A stretch of DNA of 64,000 nt from Streptomyces ochraceiscleroticus (GCF_000720485.1 NZ_JOAX01000012.1:124001-188000); one strand, 5' to 3'. Shown: positions 44,515 to 53,805, numbered from the stretch's first letter. Translations and numbers: made by a program. The notes: a model not told the origin generated them from the sequence alone.

Positions 44515-45117
44515 GTGAGTGCAGCCGAACCGCAGACGAAACAGACGACGCAGCTGACGCCGCCCGCGGACGCCACCGCGCCGGTGCGGCACCCCGAAGC
44601 CCCCGCGCCCGGCGAGCTGCTCGGCGCGCACTACGACCGATGTTTCGGGTGCGGCGGCGAGCAGCCGCACGGCCTGCACCTGGAGGCGCGGGCCGGCGAG
44701 GGCGTGCGCGTCAGCGCGGAGTTCACCGTCAAGGAGGCCCACCAGGGCGCCCCGGGCCTCGCCCATGGCGGCGTACTGGCCACGGCCCTGGACGAGACGC
44801 TCGGCTCGCTCAACTGGATGCTGCACGCCATCGCGGTGACCGGCCGGCTGGAGACCGACTTCCTGCGCCCCGTGCCGGTCGGCACGGTCCTGCACCTGGA
44901 CGCCGAGGTCACCGCGGTCCACGGCCGGAAGATCTACTCCCGCGCCGAGGGCCGGATCGGCGGCCCGGACGGCCCGGTGGCGGTCCGCGCCCAGGCGGTC
45001 TTCATCGAGGTGAAGGTCGAGCACTTCATCGACAACGGCCGGCCCGAGGAGATCCGGGCCGCGATGGCCGATCCCGACCAGCTGCGCCGCGCCCGCGCTT
45101 TCGAGGTGAACCCGTGA
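44515..45117 (+). CDS. PaaI-type hotdog-fold thioesterase
   Basis: 200 residues from a GTG at 44515; a TAGGGT box ends eight bases upstream, so the start is probably leaderless. Hotdog core with CFGCGGEQPHGLHLEA and the active-site segment GLAHGGVLATALDETLG. Likely hydrolyses an acyl-CoA. Its stop overlaps dut by four bases (GTGA), forming a dut-containing operon. The physiological link to dUTPase is not clear. Confidence 0.85.
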   Translation: MSAAEPQTKQTTQLTPPADATAPVRHPEAPAPGELLGAHYDRCFGCGGEQPHGLHLEARAGEGVRVSAEFTVKEAHQGAPGLAHGGVLATALDETLGSLNWMLHAIAVTGRLETDFLRPVPVGTVLHLDAEVTAVHGRKIYSRAEGRIGGPDGPVAVRAQAVFIEVKVEHFIDNGRPEEIRAAMADPDQLRRARAFEVNP

Positions 45118-45644
45118 CCCATCAGGCACAGCCGGTACGGACTCCGGTGGACGTACAGATCCGGCGGGTGGATCCGGAGGTTCCGCTGCCCGCATACGGG
45201 CACCCGGGCGACGCCGGGGCCGACCTCGTCACCACCGAGGCGGCCGAACTGGCCCCGGGGGAGCGCACGGTGCTGCCCACGGGGGTGGCCATCGCGCTGC
45301 CCGAGGGGTACGCCGCGTTCGTACACCCGCGTTCGGGCCTCGCGGCCCGGTGCGGTGTGGCGCTCGTGAATGCCCCGGGGACGGTGGATGCCGGGTACCG
45401 TGGGGAGATCAAGGTGATCGTGGTCAATCTGGATCCGCGCGAGTCCGTGCGTTTCGAGAGGTTCGACCGGATCGCCCAACTGGTCGTCCAGCAGGTCGAG
45501 AAGGTGCGCTTCCAGGAGGTGGCGGAGCTTCCCGGCTCGGCGCGGGCCGAGGGGGGATTCGGGTCCACCGGCGGTCACGCGGCGGTGGGCGGCGCGGGCG
45601 GGAATGGATACGCATCGGTCGGTGCCGACCGGGAAGGACAGTGA
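45114..45644 (+). CDS. dut: Deoxyuridine 5'-triphosphate nucleotidohydrolase (dUTPase)
   Basis: 176 residues from a GTG overlapping the thioesterase stop, with GAGGTG upstream. Five trimeric-dUTPase motifs are present: GDAGADLV, HPRSGLA, NAPGTVDAGYRGE, FDRIAQLVV and the C-terminal RAEGGFGSTG. It removes dUTP and supplies dUMP for thymidylate synthesis. A glycine-rich tail of about 20 residues extends past motif 5. Confidence 0.95.
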   Translation: MTHQAQPVRTPVDVQIRRVDPEVPLPAYGHPGDAGADLVTTEAAELAPGERTVLPTGVAIALPEGYAAFVHPRSGLAARCGVALVNAPGTVDAGYRGEIKVIVVNLDPRESVRFERFDRIAQLVVQQVEKVRFQEVAELPGSARAEGGFGSTGGHAAVGGAGGNGYASVGADREGQ

Positions 45645-45645
45645 C

Positions 45646-46413
45646 GTGTTCGGACGTCGCAAGAAGAACGAGGCTCCTGACGACGCGGTCGAGGCGGTCG
45701 ATCCTGCCGAGGAGGCGACGTCCTCGGACCGGTCCGACGCGGACGACGAGGGCTACGGCGTGAGCCTCCCGCCGGCCCCGCGCCCCGACGGCCCCTGGGA
45801 TCTCTCCGAGGTCGGCAATCCGGGCGAGGGCCGGGTGGACCTGGGCGGCCTCTTCGTACCGGGCGTCGAGGGCATGGAGCTGCGGGTGGAGGTCGCCGGT
45901 GACGCGATCGTCGCCGCGACCATCGTGCTGCAGGACAGCGCCGTGCAGCTGCAGGCGTTCGCAGCGCCCAAGAACGAGGGCATCTGGGGCGAGGTCCGCG
46001 AGGAGATCGCCGCCGGCATCACCCAGCAGGGCGGCGTCATCGACACGGTCGACGGCCCGCTCGGCTGGGAGCTGCGCGCCCAGGTGCCGGTGCAGCTCCC
46101 GGACGGGACGAACGGCGTACAGGTCGTACGGTTCGTCGGCGTCGACGGCCCGCGCTGGTTCCTGCGCGGCGTGATCTCCGGCCAGGGCGCGGTGCAGCCG
46201 CAGGCCGCGGGCCTGCTGGAGCAGATCTTCCGGGACACGGTCGTGGTGCGCGGCGAGGGCCCGATGGCGCCCCGCGACCCGATCGTCCTCAAGCTCCCCG
46301 ACGACGCGCAGATGGTGCCCGAGGGCGTCCAGCAGGACGACGCCTCGCAGTCCCGCTTCGGCGGCGGCGTGGAGCGCCTGGAGCGCGGCCCGGAGATCAC
46401 CGAGATCCGCTGA
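45646..46413 (+). CDS. Conserved actinobacterial protein (DUF3710)
   Basis: 255 residues from a GTG one base after the dut stop codon, with GGAAGGA seven bases upstream. A basic start (FGRRKKNEAP), an acidic linker, then the DUF3710 domain with GPWDLSEVGNPGEGRVDLGG and VDGPRWFLRGVISGQGA. Soluble. Constantly found behind dut in actinobacteria, so a role in nucleotide or DNA metabolism is possible but unproven. Confidence 0.87.
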   Translation: MFGRRKKNEAPDDAVEAVDPAEEATSSDRSDADDEGYGVSLPPAPRPDGPWDLSEVGNPGEGRVDLGGLFVPGVEGMELRVEVAGDAIVAATIVLQDSAVQLQAFAAPKNEGIWGEVREEIAAGITQQGGVIDTVDGPLGWELRAQVPVQLPDGTNGVQVVRFVGVDGPRWFLRGVISGQGAVQPQAAGLLEQIFRDTVVVRGEGPMAPRDPIVLKLPDDAQMVPEGVQQDDASQSRFGGGVERLERGPEITEIR

Positions 46414-46433
46414 CCGCGCCTGTACGCACCCTT

Positions 46434-46475
46434 GCGGCCCGCGATGCCCCGTACGGTTGGGGCGCCGCGGGCCGC
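46434..46475 (+). terminator. Terminator of the thioesterase-dut-DUF3710 operon
   Basis: GCGGCCCGCG (46434-46443) / CGCGGGCCGC (46466-46475) with inner GCCCC/GGGGC pairing. Confidence 0.8.
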
Positions 46476-46872
46476 TGGGTGTGCGGGGCGCAGGTCGGGG
46501 GTCGCGTAATGCCGTACCGCTTCGCCCCTCGCGCCCCCTTGGCGTACCGTTTCCCCCCTCATTTCCCCCATGGGGGTGTAATGAGGTCCCCTTCTCAACA
46601 CAGTACTGGGCGGTACTGACACCCCAGTCGCCCGATCGGCCCCTCGCGCCACTGACAGCGCCCTCACCCGATCGACCCGTCACGCCACTGACAGCGCGGG
46701 CACCCGACCGGGACCACCCGACAGGGACGTCCTCACCCGCCCGCCCCGTCAGAGTCGCGTCAAGACCTGACCGTCCGGCCGCCGTAGCGGGCCTGTGGCG
46801 CCTCGTCGGTGGGTAGTGTCGGCTGCGGAAACGGCCCCGTGGAGGGCGGCTCGCAGGTAAGACAATGAGGCC
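46476..46872. other. Intergenic region upstream of kdpD
   Basis: No gene. Contains a perfect CCCCCATGGGGG palindrome near 46565-46576, a CAGTAC-N6-GTACTG inverted repeat (46601-46618), and a 36-bp tandem duplication (listed separately). Any of these could be regulatory. Confidence 0.45.
46631..46697 (+). repeat. Tandem duplication (36-bp period) upstream of kdpD
   Basis: The 31-bp unit at 46631-46661 recurs at 46667-46697 with three mismatches; both contain GCCACTGACAGCGC. A degraded third ACCCGACCGGGA follows. Confidence 0.75.
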
Positions 46873-49419
46873 ATGGGACGCGGCAAGCTTCGCATCTATC
46901 TCGGCGCGGCGCCGGGTGTCGGCAAGACGTATTCGATGCTCTCCGAGGCGCACCGGCGCCTGGAGCGCGGCACGGACGTCGTCGTCGCGTTCGTGGAGCA
47001 CCACGACCGGCCGCGTACGGAAGTGCTGCTGCACGGCCTGGAGGAGCTGGGGCGCCGGGAGCTGAGCCACCGGGGTACGGCGTTCACCGAGATGGACGTG
47101 GACGCGGTACTGGCCCGCCGGCCGGCCGTCGCGCTGGTCGACGAGCTGGCGCACACCAATGTCCCCGGCTCCCGGAACGAAAAGCGCTGGCAGGACGTCG
47201 AGGAACTGCTCGAAGCGGGCATCGACGTGATCTCCACCGTCAACATCCAGCACCTGGAGTCACTCGGTGACGTGGTGGAGTCGATAACGGGCGTCCGGCA
47301 GCGCGAGGCCGTCCCCGACGAGGTGGTCCGCCGCGCCGACCAGATCGAGCTTGTCGACATGTCGCCCCAGGCGCTGCGCCGCCGTATGGCGCACGGCAAC
47401 ATCTACGCCTCCGACAAGGTCGACGCCGCGCTGTCGAACTACTTCCGCCCCGGCAACCTCACCGCGCTGCGCGAGCTGGCGCTGCTGTGGGTGGCCGACC
47501 GGGTGGACGAGTACCTCCAGCAGTACCGCGCCGAGCACTCCATCCGCTCCACCTGGCAGGCCCGCGAGCGCATCGTCGTCGGCCTCACCGGCGGCCCCGA
47601 GGGCAAGACGCTGCTGCGCCGTGCGGCGCGGATGGCCGCCAAGGGCTCCGGCAGCGAGGTACTGGCCGTCTACATCGCGCGCAGCGACGGGCTCACCGGC
47701 GCCTCGCCCAAGGAGCTGGCCGTCCAGCGCACCCTTGTCGAGGACCTGGGCGGCAGCTTCCACCACGTCATCGGCGACGACGTGCCCAGCGCCCTGCTGG
47801 AGTTCGCGCGCGGCGTCAACGCCACCCAGATCGTGCTGGGCTCCAGCCGCCGCAAGGCGTGGCAGTACGTCTTCGGGCCCGGGGTGGGAGCGACCGTCGC
47901 CCGCGACTCGGGGCCCGACCTGGACGTGCACATCGTCACCCACGACGAGGTCGCCAAGGGGCGCGGCCTGCCGGTCGCGCGCGGCGCCCGGCTCAGCCGC
48001 TCCCGCGTGCTGGCCGGCTGGCTCACCGGCGTGCTCGGCCCGGTCCTGCTCACGCTGTTCCTGTACAGCCTCGAGAGCGGCCCGGGGCTGGCCAACGATG
48101 TGCTGCTCTTCCTGTTCCTGACCGTGGCGGCCGCGCTGCTCGGCGGGCTGCTGGCCGCGCTCGCCTCCGCCGCCGTCGGTTCGGTCCTGCTGAACTTCTA
48201 CTTCACGCCGCCCACCCACAGCATCACCGTCGCCGACCCCGAGAACATCGTCGCCATCGCGATCTTCTTCGCGGTCGGGGTGGCCGTCGCCTCCGTGGTG
48301 GACCTGGCGGCCCGCCGTACGCACCAGGCCGCCCGGCTGCGCGCCGAGGCGGAGATCCTGTCCTTCCTGGCCGGCAGCGTGCTGCGCGGCGAGACCACGC
48401 TGAACGCGCTGCTGGAACGCGTGCGCGAGACCTTCGCCATGGACGCCGTCGCCCTCCTCGAACGCGAGAGTGATGTCGAGCCGTGGACATGCGCGGGCAG
48501 CGTCGGCGAGGCCATGGCCCCGCGCCGCCCCGAGGACGCGGACGTGGACATGCCCGTCAGCGACCACATGGCCCTCGCGCTCACCGGCCGCAAGCTGCCC
48601 GCCGAGGACCGCCGGGTGCTCGGCGCCTTCGCCGCCCAGGCCGCCGTCGTCCTGGACCGCCAGCGGCTGGTCGGCGAGGCGGCGCGGGCCCGCGAGCTGG
48701 CCGAGGGCAACCGCATCCGTACCGCCCTGCTCGCCGCCGTCAGCCACGACCTGCGCACCCCTCTCGCCGGCATCAAGGCCGCCGTCACCTCGCTCCGCTC
48801 CGACGACGTGGCCTGGTCCGAGGAGGACGAGGCCGAGCTGCTGGCCGGTATCGAGGACGGCGCCGACCGGCTGGACCACCTGGTGGGCAACCTCCTGGAC
48901 ATGTCCCGGCTGCAGACCGGCACGGTCACCCCGCTGATCCGCGACACCGACCTGGACGAGGTCGTCCCGATGGCGCTCGGCGGCGTCCCCGAGGGCAGCG
49001 TCTGCCTGGACATACCCGAGGCGCTGCCCTTCGTGGCCGTCGATCCCGGGCTGCTGGAGCGCTGCGTCGCCAACCTCGTCGAGAACGCCGTGAAGTACAG
49101 CCCGGACGGCGCGCCCGTCACGGTCGCCGCCAGTGCGCTGGGCGAGCGCGTGGAGGTACGCGTCGTGGACCGCGGCCCCGGTGTCCCCGACGCCGCCAAG
49201 GACCGCATCTTCGAGCCGTTCCAGCGCTACGGCGACGCCCCGCGCGGCGCCGGCGTCGGCCTCGGCCTCGCGGTCTCCCGCGGCTTCGCCGAGGCCATGG
49301 GCGGCACCCTCGCCGCCGAGGACACCCCGGGAGGCGGGCTGACCATGGTCCTGACCCTGCGCGCCGCGGCCGGCCACCCGCCGGTCAGCCCCGGCCTCCC
49401 CGCCCGGGCGACGACATGA
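46873..49419 (+). CDS. kdpD: Sensor histidine kinase KdpD
   Basis: 848 residues. KdpD N-terminal domain with Walker A GAAPGVGKTYSML and DELAHTNVPGSRNEKRW, a universal-stress-protein domain (about 235-365), four membrane helices of the DUF4118 type (about 378-480), a GAF domain (about 500-600), H-box with His625 in AVSHDLRTPLAGIKA, N-box NLVENAVKYSP and G-box GVGLGLAVSRGFAEAMGG. Senses potassium limitation or ionic stress and phosphorylates KdpE. The usual kdpFABC pump genes are not in this window. Confidence 0.94.
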   Translation: MGRGKLRIYLGAAPGVGKTYSMLSEAHRRLERGTDVVVAFVEHHDRPRTEVLLHGLEELGRRELSHRGTAFTEMDVDAVLARRPAVALVDELAHTNVPGSRNEKRWQDVEELLEAGIDVISTVNIQHLESLGDVVESITGVRQREAVPDEVVRRADQIELVDMSPQALRRRMAHGNIYASDKVDAALSNYFRPGNLTALRELALLWVADRVDEYLQQYRAEHSIRSTWQARERIVVGLTGGPEGKTLLRRAARMAAKGSGSEVLAVYIARSDGLTGASPKELAVQRTLVEDLGGSFHHVIGDDVPSALLEFARGVNATQIVLGSSRRKAWQYVFGPGVGATVARDSGPDLDVHIVTHDEVAKGRGLPVARGARLSRSRVLAGWLTGVLGPVLLTLFLYSLESGPGLANDVLLFLFLTVAAALLGGLLAALASAAVGSVLLNFYFTPPTHSITVADPENIVAIAIFFAVGVAVASVVDLAARRTHQAARLRAEAEILSFLAGSVLRGETTLNALLERVRETFAMDAVALLERESDVEPWTCAGSVGEAMAPRRPEDADVDMPVSDHMALALTGRKLPAEDRRVLGAFAAQAAVVLDRQRLVGEAARARELAEGNRIRTALLAAVSHDLRTPLAGIKAAVTSLRSDDVAWSEEDEAELLAGIEDGADRLDHLVGNLLDMSRLQTGTVTPLIRDTDLDEVVPMALGGVPEGSVCLDIPEALPFVAVDPGLLERCVANLVENAVKYSPDGAPVTVAASALGERVEVRVVDRGPGVPDAAKDRIFEPFQRYGDAPRGAGVGLGLAVSRGFAEAMGGTLAAEDTPGGGLTMVLTLRAAAGHPPVSPGLPARATT

Positions 49420-49483
49420 CCGCGCCCGCTCCCCGTACACCGACTGCGGCGGCCTCCGGCCGTCCGCGGGAAAGGCAGGCCCG

Positions 49484-50167
49484 ATGAACCGGGTGCTCGT
49501 GGTCGACGACGAGCCGCAGATCGTCCGCGCCCTCGTGATCAACCTCAAGGCGCGCAAGTACGAGGTGGACGCCGCGCCCGACGGCGCCACCGCGCTCCGG
49601 CTCGCCGCCGCCCGCCACCCCGACGTGGTCGTCCTGGACCTGGGCCTGCCCGACATGGACGGCGTGGACGTGATCCGGGGCCTGCGCGGCTGGACCCGAG
49701 TGCCGATCCTGGTGCTCTCCGCCCGGCAGACCTCCGACGAGAAGGTCGAGGCGCTGGACGCGGGCGCCGACGACTACGTCACCAAGCCGTTCGGCATGGA
49801 CGAGCTGCTGGCCCGGCTGCGCGCCGCCGTGCGCCGCGCCGAGCCCACCGGGCCCGCCGACGCCGCCGTCCTGGTCGAGACCGACGGCTTCACCGTCGAC
49901 CTGGCCGCCAAGAAGGTCAACCGCGGCGGCCGCGACGTCCGTCTCACCCCCACCGAGTGGCACCTCCTGGAGGTACTGGTCCGCAACACGGGCCGCCTGG
50001 TCAGCCAGAAACAGCTGCTCCAGGAGGTCTGGGGCCCCTCGTACGGCACGGAATCCAACTATCTGCGCGTCTACATGGCCCAGCTGCGGCGCAAGCTGGA
50101 GGCCGATCCGGCCCACCCCCGGCACTTCGTCACCGAGCCGGGCATGGGCTACCGCTTCGAACAGTGA
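49484..50167 (+). CDS. kdpE: Response regulator KdpE (OmpR family)
   Basis: 227 residues, 64 bp after kdpD. Receiver with VVDDEP, Asp52 in VVVLDLGLPDMDG, VLSARQTSD and VTKPFGMDELLAR. Winged helix with TPTEWHLLEVLVRNTGRLVS, ESNYLRVYMAQLRRKLE and PGMGYRFE. Normally activates the high-affinity Kdp K+ pump; the target here must lie elsewhere. Confidence 0.93.
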   Translation: MNRVLVVDDEPQIVRALVINLKARKYEVDAAPDGATALRLAAARHPDVVVLDLGLPDMDGVDVIRGLRGWTRVPILVLSARQTSDEKVEALDAGADDYVTKPFGMDELLARLRAAVRRAEPTGPADAAVLVETDGFTVDLAAKKVNRGGRDVRLTPTEWHLLEVLVRNTGRLVSQKQLLQEVWGPSYGTESNYLRVYMAQLRRKLEADPAHPRHFVTEPGMGYRFEQ

Positions 50168-50270
50168 TCCGTATGCGGTGATCCGTACGCGGTGTCGGCC
50201 GCCGGCAGCGGTCCGTGTTCGCGGCTCCCGGCCCGTGATCCCGGGGCGAGACGGCCGGTACGCTGGCTGT

Positions 50271-50669
50271 ATGAGTGCTGGGACCCGTTCCGACAAGCCG
50301 GCCGGACGCTTCCGCCGGCTGCTCGACAGACTGTCCTCCTCCGAGGAGGAGCTGCAGTCCGCGGAGCTGCAGCAGGACGCGCAGAACGCGGGCTGTACGC
50401 GGATCTGCGACTGCGACGACCGTCAGATCGTGAAGGTCACGGGTACGCTGCGGCACGTCACGCTGCGCCCCCGGGCCGGGGTGCCGGCGCTGGAGGCCGA
50501 GCTGTTCGACGGCTCGGCGGCGCTGGACGTGGTCTGGCTCGGACGGCGCGCCATCACCGGTATCGAGCCGGGCCGTAAGCTCATCGCCTCCGGCCGGATC
50601 TCCATGAGCCACGGACGCCGGGTGCTGTTCAATCCGAAGTACGAACTCCGACCGCTCGGACAGGAGTAG
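50271..50669 (+). CDS. OB-fold nucleic-acid-binding protein
   Basis: 132 residues. ATG 50271 follows a TACGCT box by six bases, so it is probably leaderless. N-terminal helix (FRRLLDRLSSSEEELQSAEL), Cys-x3-Cys-x-Cys (CTRICDCDD), then an OB-fold barrel (VKVTGTLRHVTLRP ... LDVVWLGRRAITGIEPGRKL, ending MSHGRRVLFNPKYEL). Resembles RecG-like/tRNA-anticodon OB domains. The DUF3159 gene begins three bases after the stop. Confidence 0.85.
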   Translation: MSAGTRSDKPAGRFRRLLDRLSSSEEELQSAELQQDAQNAGCTRICDCDDRQIVKVTGTLRHVTLRPRAGVPALEAELFDGSAALDVVWLGRRAITGIEPGRKLIASGRISMSHGRRVLFNPKYELRPLGQE

Positions 50670-50672
50670 CCG

Positions 50673-51410
50673 GTGACGTCGTTCGAGAAGACGACCACGA
50701 GCAACGAGGAAGCGCCCGCCGCCGGGCACGGAAAGGCCGATAAGGCAGCCGCCGAAAAGGCCATCCTGGAGGCGTTCGGCGGCGTCTGGGGCATGGTGGA
50801 CACGACGGTCCCCGGACTGGTCTTCGTGCTGATCTACACGATCAAGCGGGACATCCACCTCGCCGCGATCATCGCGCTGGGCCTGACCGTCGTGCTGGCG
50901 CTGGCCCGGCTCGCCCGGCGGGAAACCCTCAAGCACGCCTTCAGCGGCGTCTTCGGCGTGGCCATCGGCGCGGTCTTCGCGATGATGTCCGGGGACGCGA
51001 AGAACTTCTACCTGCCGGGGATGCTCTACACGCTGGGCCTCGCGGTCGTGTACGTGCTCTCGGCGCTCTTCAAGTACCCGCTCATCGGCGTACTGCTCGG
51101 CCCGATGCTGCGCGAGAACCTCTCCTGGCGGACGCGCAACCCCGGCCGCTTCAAGGCGTACACCAAGTCCACCTACGCCTGGGGCTTCATCCTGCTCGCC
51201 AAGTCCGCGATCCTCTTCCCGCTGTACTGGTGGGGGGACGCCACCCAGCTCGGCTGGGTCAAGGTCGCGCTCGGCATCCCGCCGTTCCTGCTCTGCGTCT
51301 ACCTGACCTGGATCTTCCTGGCGAAGGCTCCGGCCCCGATCGACGTGATCGCGGAGATGGAGGCCGAGGAGCGCGTCCGCGCTCAAGAGCCGACGACCCG
51401 CGACGTATAA
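50673..51410 (+). CDS. DUF3159 family membrane protein
   Basis: 245 residues from a GTG with AGGAG just upstream. Five or six membrane helices after an acidic start, with conserved EKAILEAFGGVWGMVDTTVP. Function unknown. In the same transcription unit as the OB-fold gene, and conserved beside the TrkA-type genes in actinobacteria. Confidence 0.87.
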   Translation: MTSFEKTTTSNEEAPAAGHGKADKAAAEKAILEAFGGVWGMVDTTVPGLVFVLIYTIKRDIHLAAIIALGLTVVLALARLARRETLKHAFSGVFGVAIGAVFAMMSGDAKNFYLPGMLYTLGLAVVYVLSALFKYPLIGVLLGPMLRENLSWRTRNPGRFKAYTKSTYAWGFILLAKSAILFPLYWWGDATQLGWVKVALGIPPFLLCVYLTWIFLAKAPAPIDVIAEMEAEERVRAQEPTTRDV

Positions 51411-51499
51411 CCGCGGCAGTCATCGCCGGTGCGGCGCCGCGGTGGGTGGGCGCGCCCTCGCGGCGGAGCCGCATATCGACACTCCCCGCGCCCCTGATA

Positions 51500-51547
51500 C
51501 GACGGCGGAGGGCCCGGAACCGTACGGTTCCGGGCCCTCCGCCGTCG
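51500..51547. terminator. Long perfect bidirectional terminator
   Basis: A perfect 48-base palindrome (24-bp arms, centre at 51523/51524) between the convergent DUF3159 and TrkA-type genes. Confidence 0.9.
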
Positions 51548-51560
51548 GTCGGTCTACCGT

Positions 51561-52232
51561 CTACTCCGTCGGCTTCCGCACGGAAAGCAGGTCCTCGAGC
51601 TGCTCCTCCCGCGCCTGCGCCGCGACGAACAGCAGCTCGTCGCCGGCCTCCAGCGCGTCCTCCTTGTTCGGAGTCAGCACGCGAGTACCGCGGATGATCG
51701 TCACCAGCGAGGTGTCCTCGGGCCACTCCACGTCGCCCACCTGGGTACCGGCCAGCGCCGCCTCCGGGGGCAGCGTCAGCTCGACGAGGTTGGCGTCGCC
51801 GTGGCTGAAGCGCAGCAGCCGTACGAGGTCGCCGACGCTCACCGCCTCCTCCACCAGCGCGGACATCAGCCGCGGCGTGGAGACCGCCACGTCGACGCCC
51901 CACGCCTCGTTGAAGAGCCACTCGTTCTTCGGGTTGTTGACGCGGGCCACCACGCGCGGCACGCCGTACTCGGTCTTGGCCAGCAGCGAGACGACGAGGT
52001 TGACCTTGTCGTCGCCGGTCGCCGCGATGACGACGTTGCACCGCTGCAGCGCCGCCTCGTCCAGCGAGGTGATCTCGCAGGCGTCGGCCAGCAGCCACTC
52101 CGCCTGCGGCACCCGCTCCACCGAGATGGCGGTGGGCGCCTTGTCGATGAGCAGGACCTCATGGCCGTTTTCCAGGAGCTCGCCCGCGATGGAGCGGCCT
52201 ACGGCTCCTGCTCCGGCGATCGCGACCCTCAT
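51561..52232 (-). CDS. TrkA-type RCK potassium-uptake regulator (second of pair)
   Basis: 223 residues. RCK_N Rossmann domain with GAGAVGRSIAGELLENGHEV and Asp (LLIDKAP), then an RCK_C domain (about 140-218) ending in DELLFVAAQ. Its ATG overlaps the stop of the upstream paralogue (ATGA), so the two proteins are made together. RCK proteins gate K+ uptake channels by binding NAD(H)/ATP and, in many bacteria, c-di-AMP in RCK_C. No membrane subunit adjoins them. Confidence 0.9.
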   Translation of the reverse strand: MRVAIAGAGAVGRSIAGELLENGHEVLLIDKAPTAISVERVPQAEWLLADACEITSLDEAALQRCNVVIAATGDDKVNLVVSLLAKTEYGVPRVVARVNNPKNEWLFNEAWGVDVAVSTPRLMSALVEEAVSVGDLVRLLRFSHGDANLVELTLPPEAALAGTQVGDVEWPEDTSLVTIIRGTRVLTPNKEDALEAGDELLFVAAQAREEQLEDLLSVRKPTE

Positions 52233-52897
52233 GCGCCTGCCTCCTCGGGCCCTTCGGCGAACGCCGCCTCGACCTTCTCCACCTCGTCGGTGCGCATCAT
52301 CACGTGCACCAGATCGCCTTCCTGCAGGACGGTCTGCGAGGTCGGCAGTATCGCCTCGCCCAGCCGGGTGAGGAAGGCCACCCGTACGCCGGTCTCCTCC
52401 TGGAGCCGGCTGACCTTGTGGCCGACCCAGGACGCGTCGGTGTGCACCTCGGCGAGCTGCACGCCGCCGCTGGGGTCCCGCCACAGCGGCTCGGCGCCCG
52501 AGGGGAGCAGCCGGCGCAGCATCTGGTCCGCCGTCCAGCGGACCGTGGCCACGGTCGGGATGCCCAGGCGCTGGTAAACCTCGGCGCGGCGCGGGTCGTA
52601 GATGCGGGCCGCGACGTTCTCCACGCCGAACATCTCGCGGGCCACCCGGGCGGCGATGATGTTGGAGTTGTCGCCGCTGCTGACCGCGGCGAACGCGCCG
52701 GCCTCCTCGATCCCCGCCTCGCGCAGGGTGTCCTGGTCGAAGCCGACGCCGGTCACCCGGCGGCCCCCGAAAGAGGAGCCCAGTCGCCGGAAGGCGGTGG
52801 GGTCCTGGTCGACCACGGCGATCGTGTGACCCTGGTTCTCCAGGGTCTGCGCGAGCGCGGATCCGACGCGCCCGCAGCCCATGATGACGATGTGCAT
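52229..52897 (-). CDS. TrkA-type RCK potassium-uptake regulator (first of pair)
   Basis: 222 residues; start placed at MHIVIMGCGRVGSALAQTLE (ATG 52897). A GTG at 52915 would add six residues but has its purine-rich sequence too close. RCK_N with GxGxxG and the Asp-Gln-Asp after strand two (VVDQDPTAF), SSGDNSNIIAARVAREMF, and a C-terminal RCK_C (about 135-215). Paralogue of the overlapping downstream gene; probably form a hetero-octameric gating ring. Confidence 0.9.
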   Translation of the reverse strand: MHIVIMGCGRVGSALAQTLENQGHTIAVVDQDPTAFRRLGSSFGGRRVTGVGFDQDTLREAGIEEAGAFAAVSSGDNSNIIAARVAREMFGVENVAARIYDPRRAEVYQRLGIPTVATVRWTADQMLRRLLPSGAEPLWRDPSGGVQLAEVHTDASWVGHKVSRLQEETGVRVAFLTRLGEAILPTSQTVLQEGDLVHVMMRTDEVEKVEAAFAEGPEEAGA

Positions 52898-53115
52898 CGT
52901 CCGCTTACCCCGCACTCCTCGTAGGCCCGCTGGCCTGCCTCAACACCCTGCTCACTACTTTCTTTCCGGCGTACCGGTCCGCCCGGGGCGCCGTGGCCCC
53001 GGTACCGCCCGGTCACGAGCTTATGCGGCAACGGGGGAGTTGCCCCCGCTGATGTGCGACACCACCGTAACCGGCCCGCCGGAGGGAGGGAGTGCTGCCC
53101 TTCAGGCGCTGCGCT

Positions 53116-53805
53116 TCACGTGCTGCCCTTCGGGCGCCGGTTCGTCGGGCGCGGGTTCGTCGGGGCCGGGGAGCCGGCCGGTCCGAGGCGGGTCCCCGCC
53201 GGGAAGACGAAGCGGGCGGCGGAGATGGAGAGCGTGCAGCGAGGTGACGGGGACGCGAGGTCCGGCAGGGGCGGGTGCCAGTCCAGGACGCGGAGCCGGC
53301 CCCGGCCGAGGCGCCCCGAGACCTGCCCGCACAGGAACGTCCGCTTGCCGCCGATCCGGCCGAACCCGCTGCTGGGGGCGCGGAGGACCGGGACGCGCGC
53401 CCGCCCGTGCGGGCCCAGACGGAGGGCCGCGACGGGCCCGTTGCCGTCGCGGATGCGGACGGTCTCCGCGTCCCACGAGAAGCGGGCGAGCTCCTTCGGG
53501 ATGCCCCACAGCCGCCGTCCGCCGCGCAGCGACGCCGGCGAGTCCACCCAGATGCGGTGGCAGAACAGCCCCACGCGGCGGCCCCGGCGGGCCAGGGAGC
53601 CGACCGCGAACTCGTCGTACCGCAGCGAGCCCTCCGTGTAGCGCACGAGCAACAGGAGGAGCGTGCGGCGGCCGCCGACGGGACTGAGGTCGGCGGGCAG
53701 CTCGGGCGCCTCGCGCGCGGTGAGGACAGTCATCCACAGCACGCCGCGTGCCCTCCAGGGAGGCGCGGGGTAGTCCGCGGCCGGCGGTCCGGTGGGGTCG
53801 GTCAC
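53116..53805 (-). CDS. Acetoacetate decarboxylase-like family protein
   Basis: 229 residues from a GTG at 53805 with AAGGAG about seven bases upstream. ADC-family fold: YPAPPWRARGVLWMTVL at the start, a central beta region, and WGIPKELARFSWD, where the Lys of the (I/F)PKE segment corresponds to the Schiff-base lysine of acetoacetate decarboxylase. No second conserved catalytic Lys is obvious, so it may be a cyclase/dehydratase-like ADC homologue. It is the last gene of a three-gene minus-strand set with the terpene cyclase-like and EF-hand genes, 107 bp from the former. Confidence 0.75.
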   Translation of the reverse strand: MTDPTGPPAADYPAPPWRARGVLWMTVLTAREAPELPADLSPVGGRRTLLLLLVRYTEGSLRYDEFAVGSLARRGRRVGLFCHRIWVDSPASLRGGRRLWGIPKELARFSWDAETVRIRDGNGPVAALRLGPHGRARVPVLRAPSSGFGRIGGKRTFLCGQVSGRLGRGRLRVLDWHPPLPDLASPSPRCTLSISAARFVFPAGTRLGPAGSPAPTNPRPTNRRPKGST

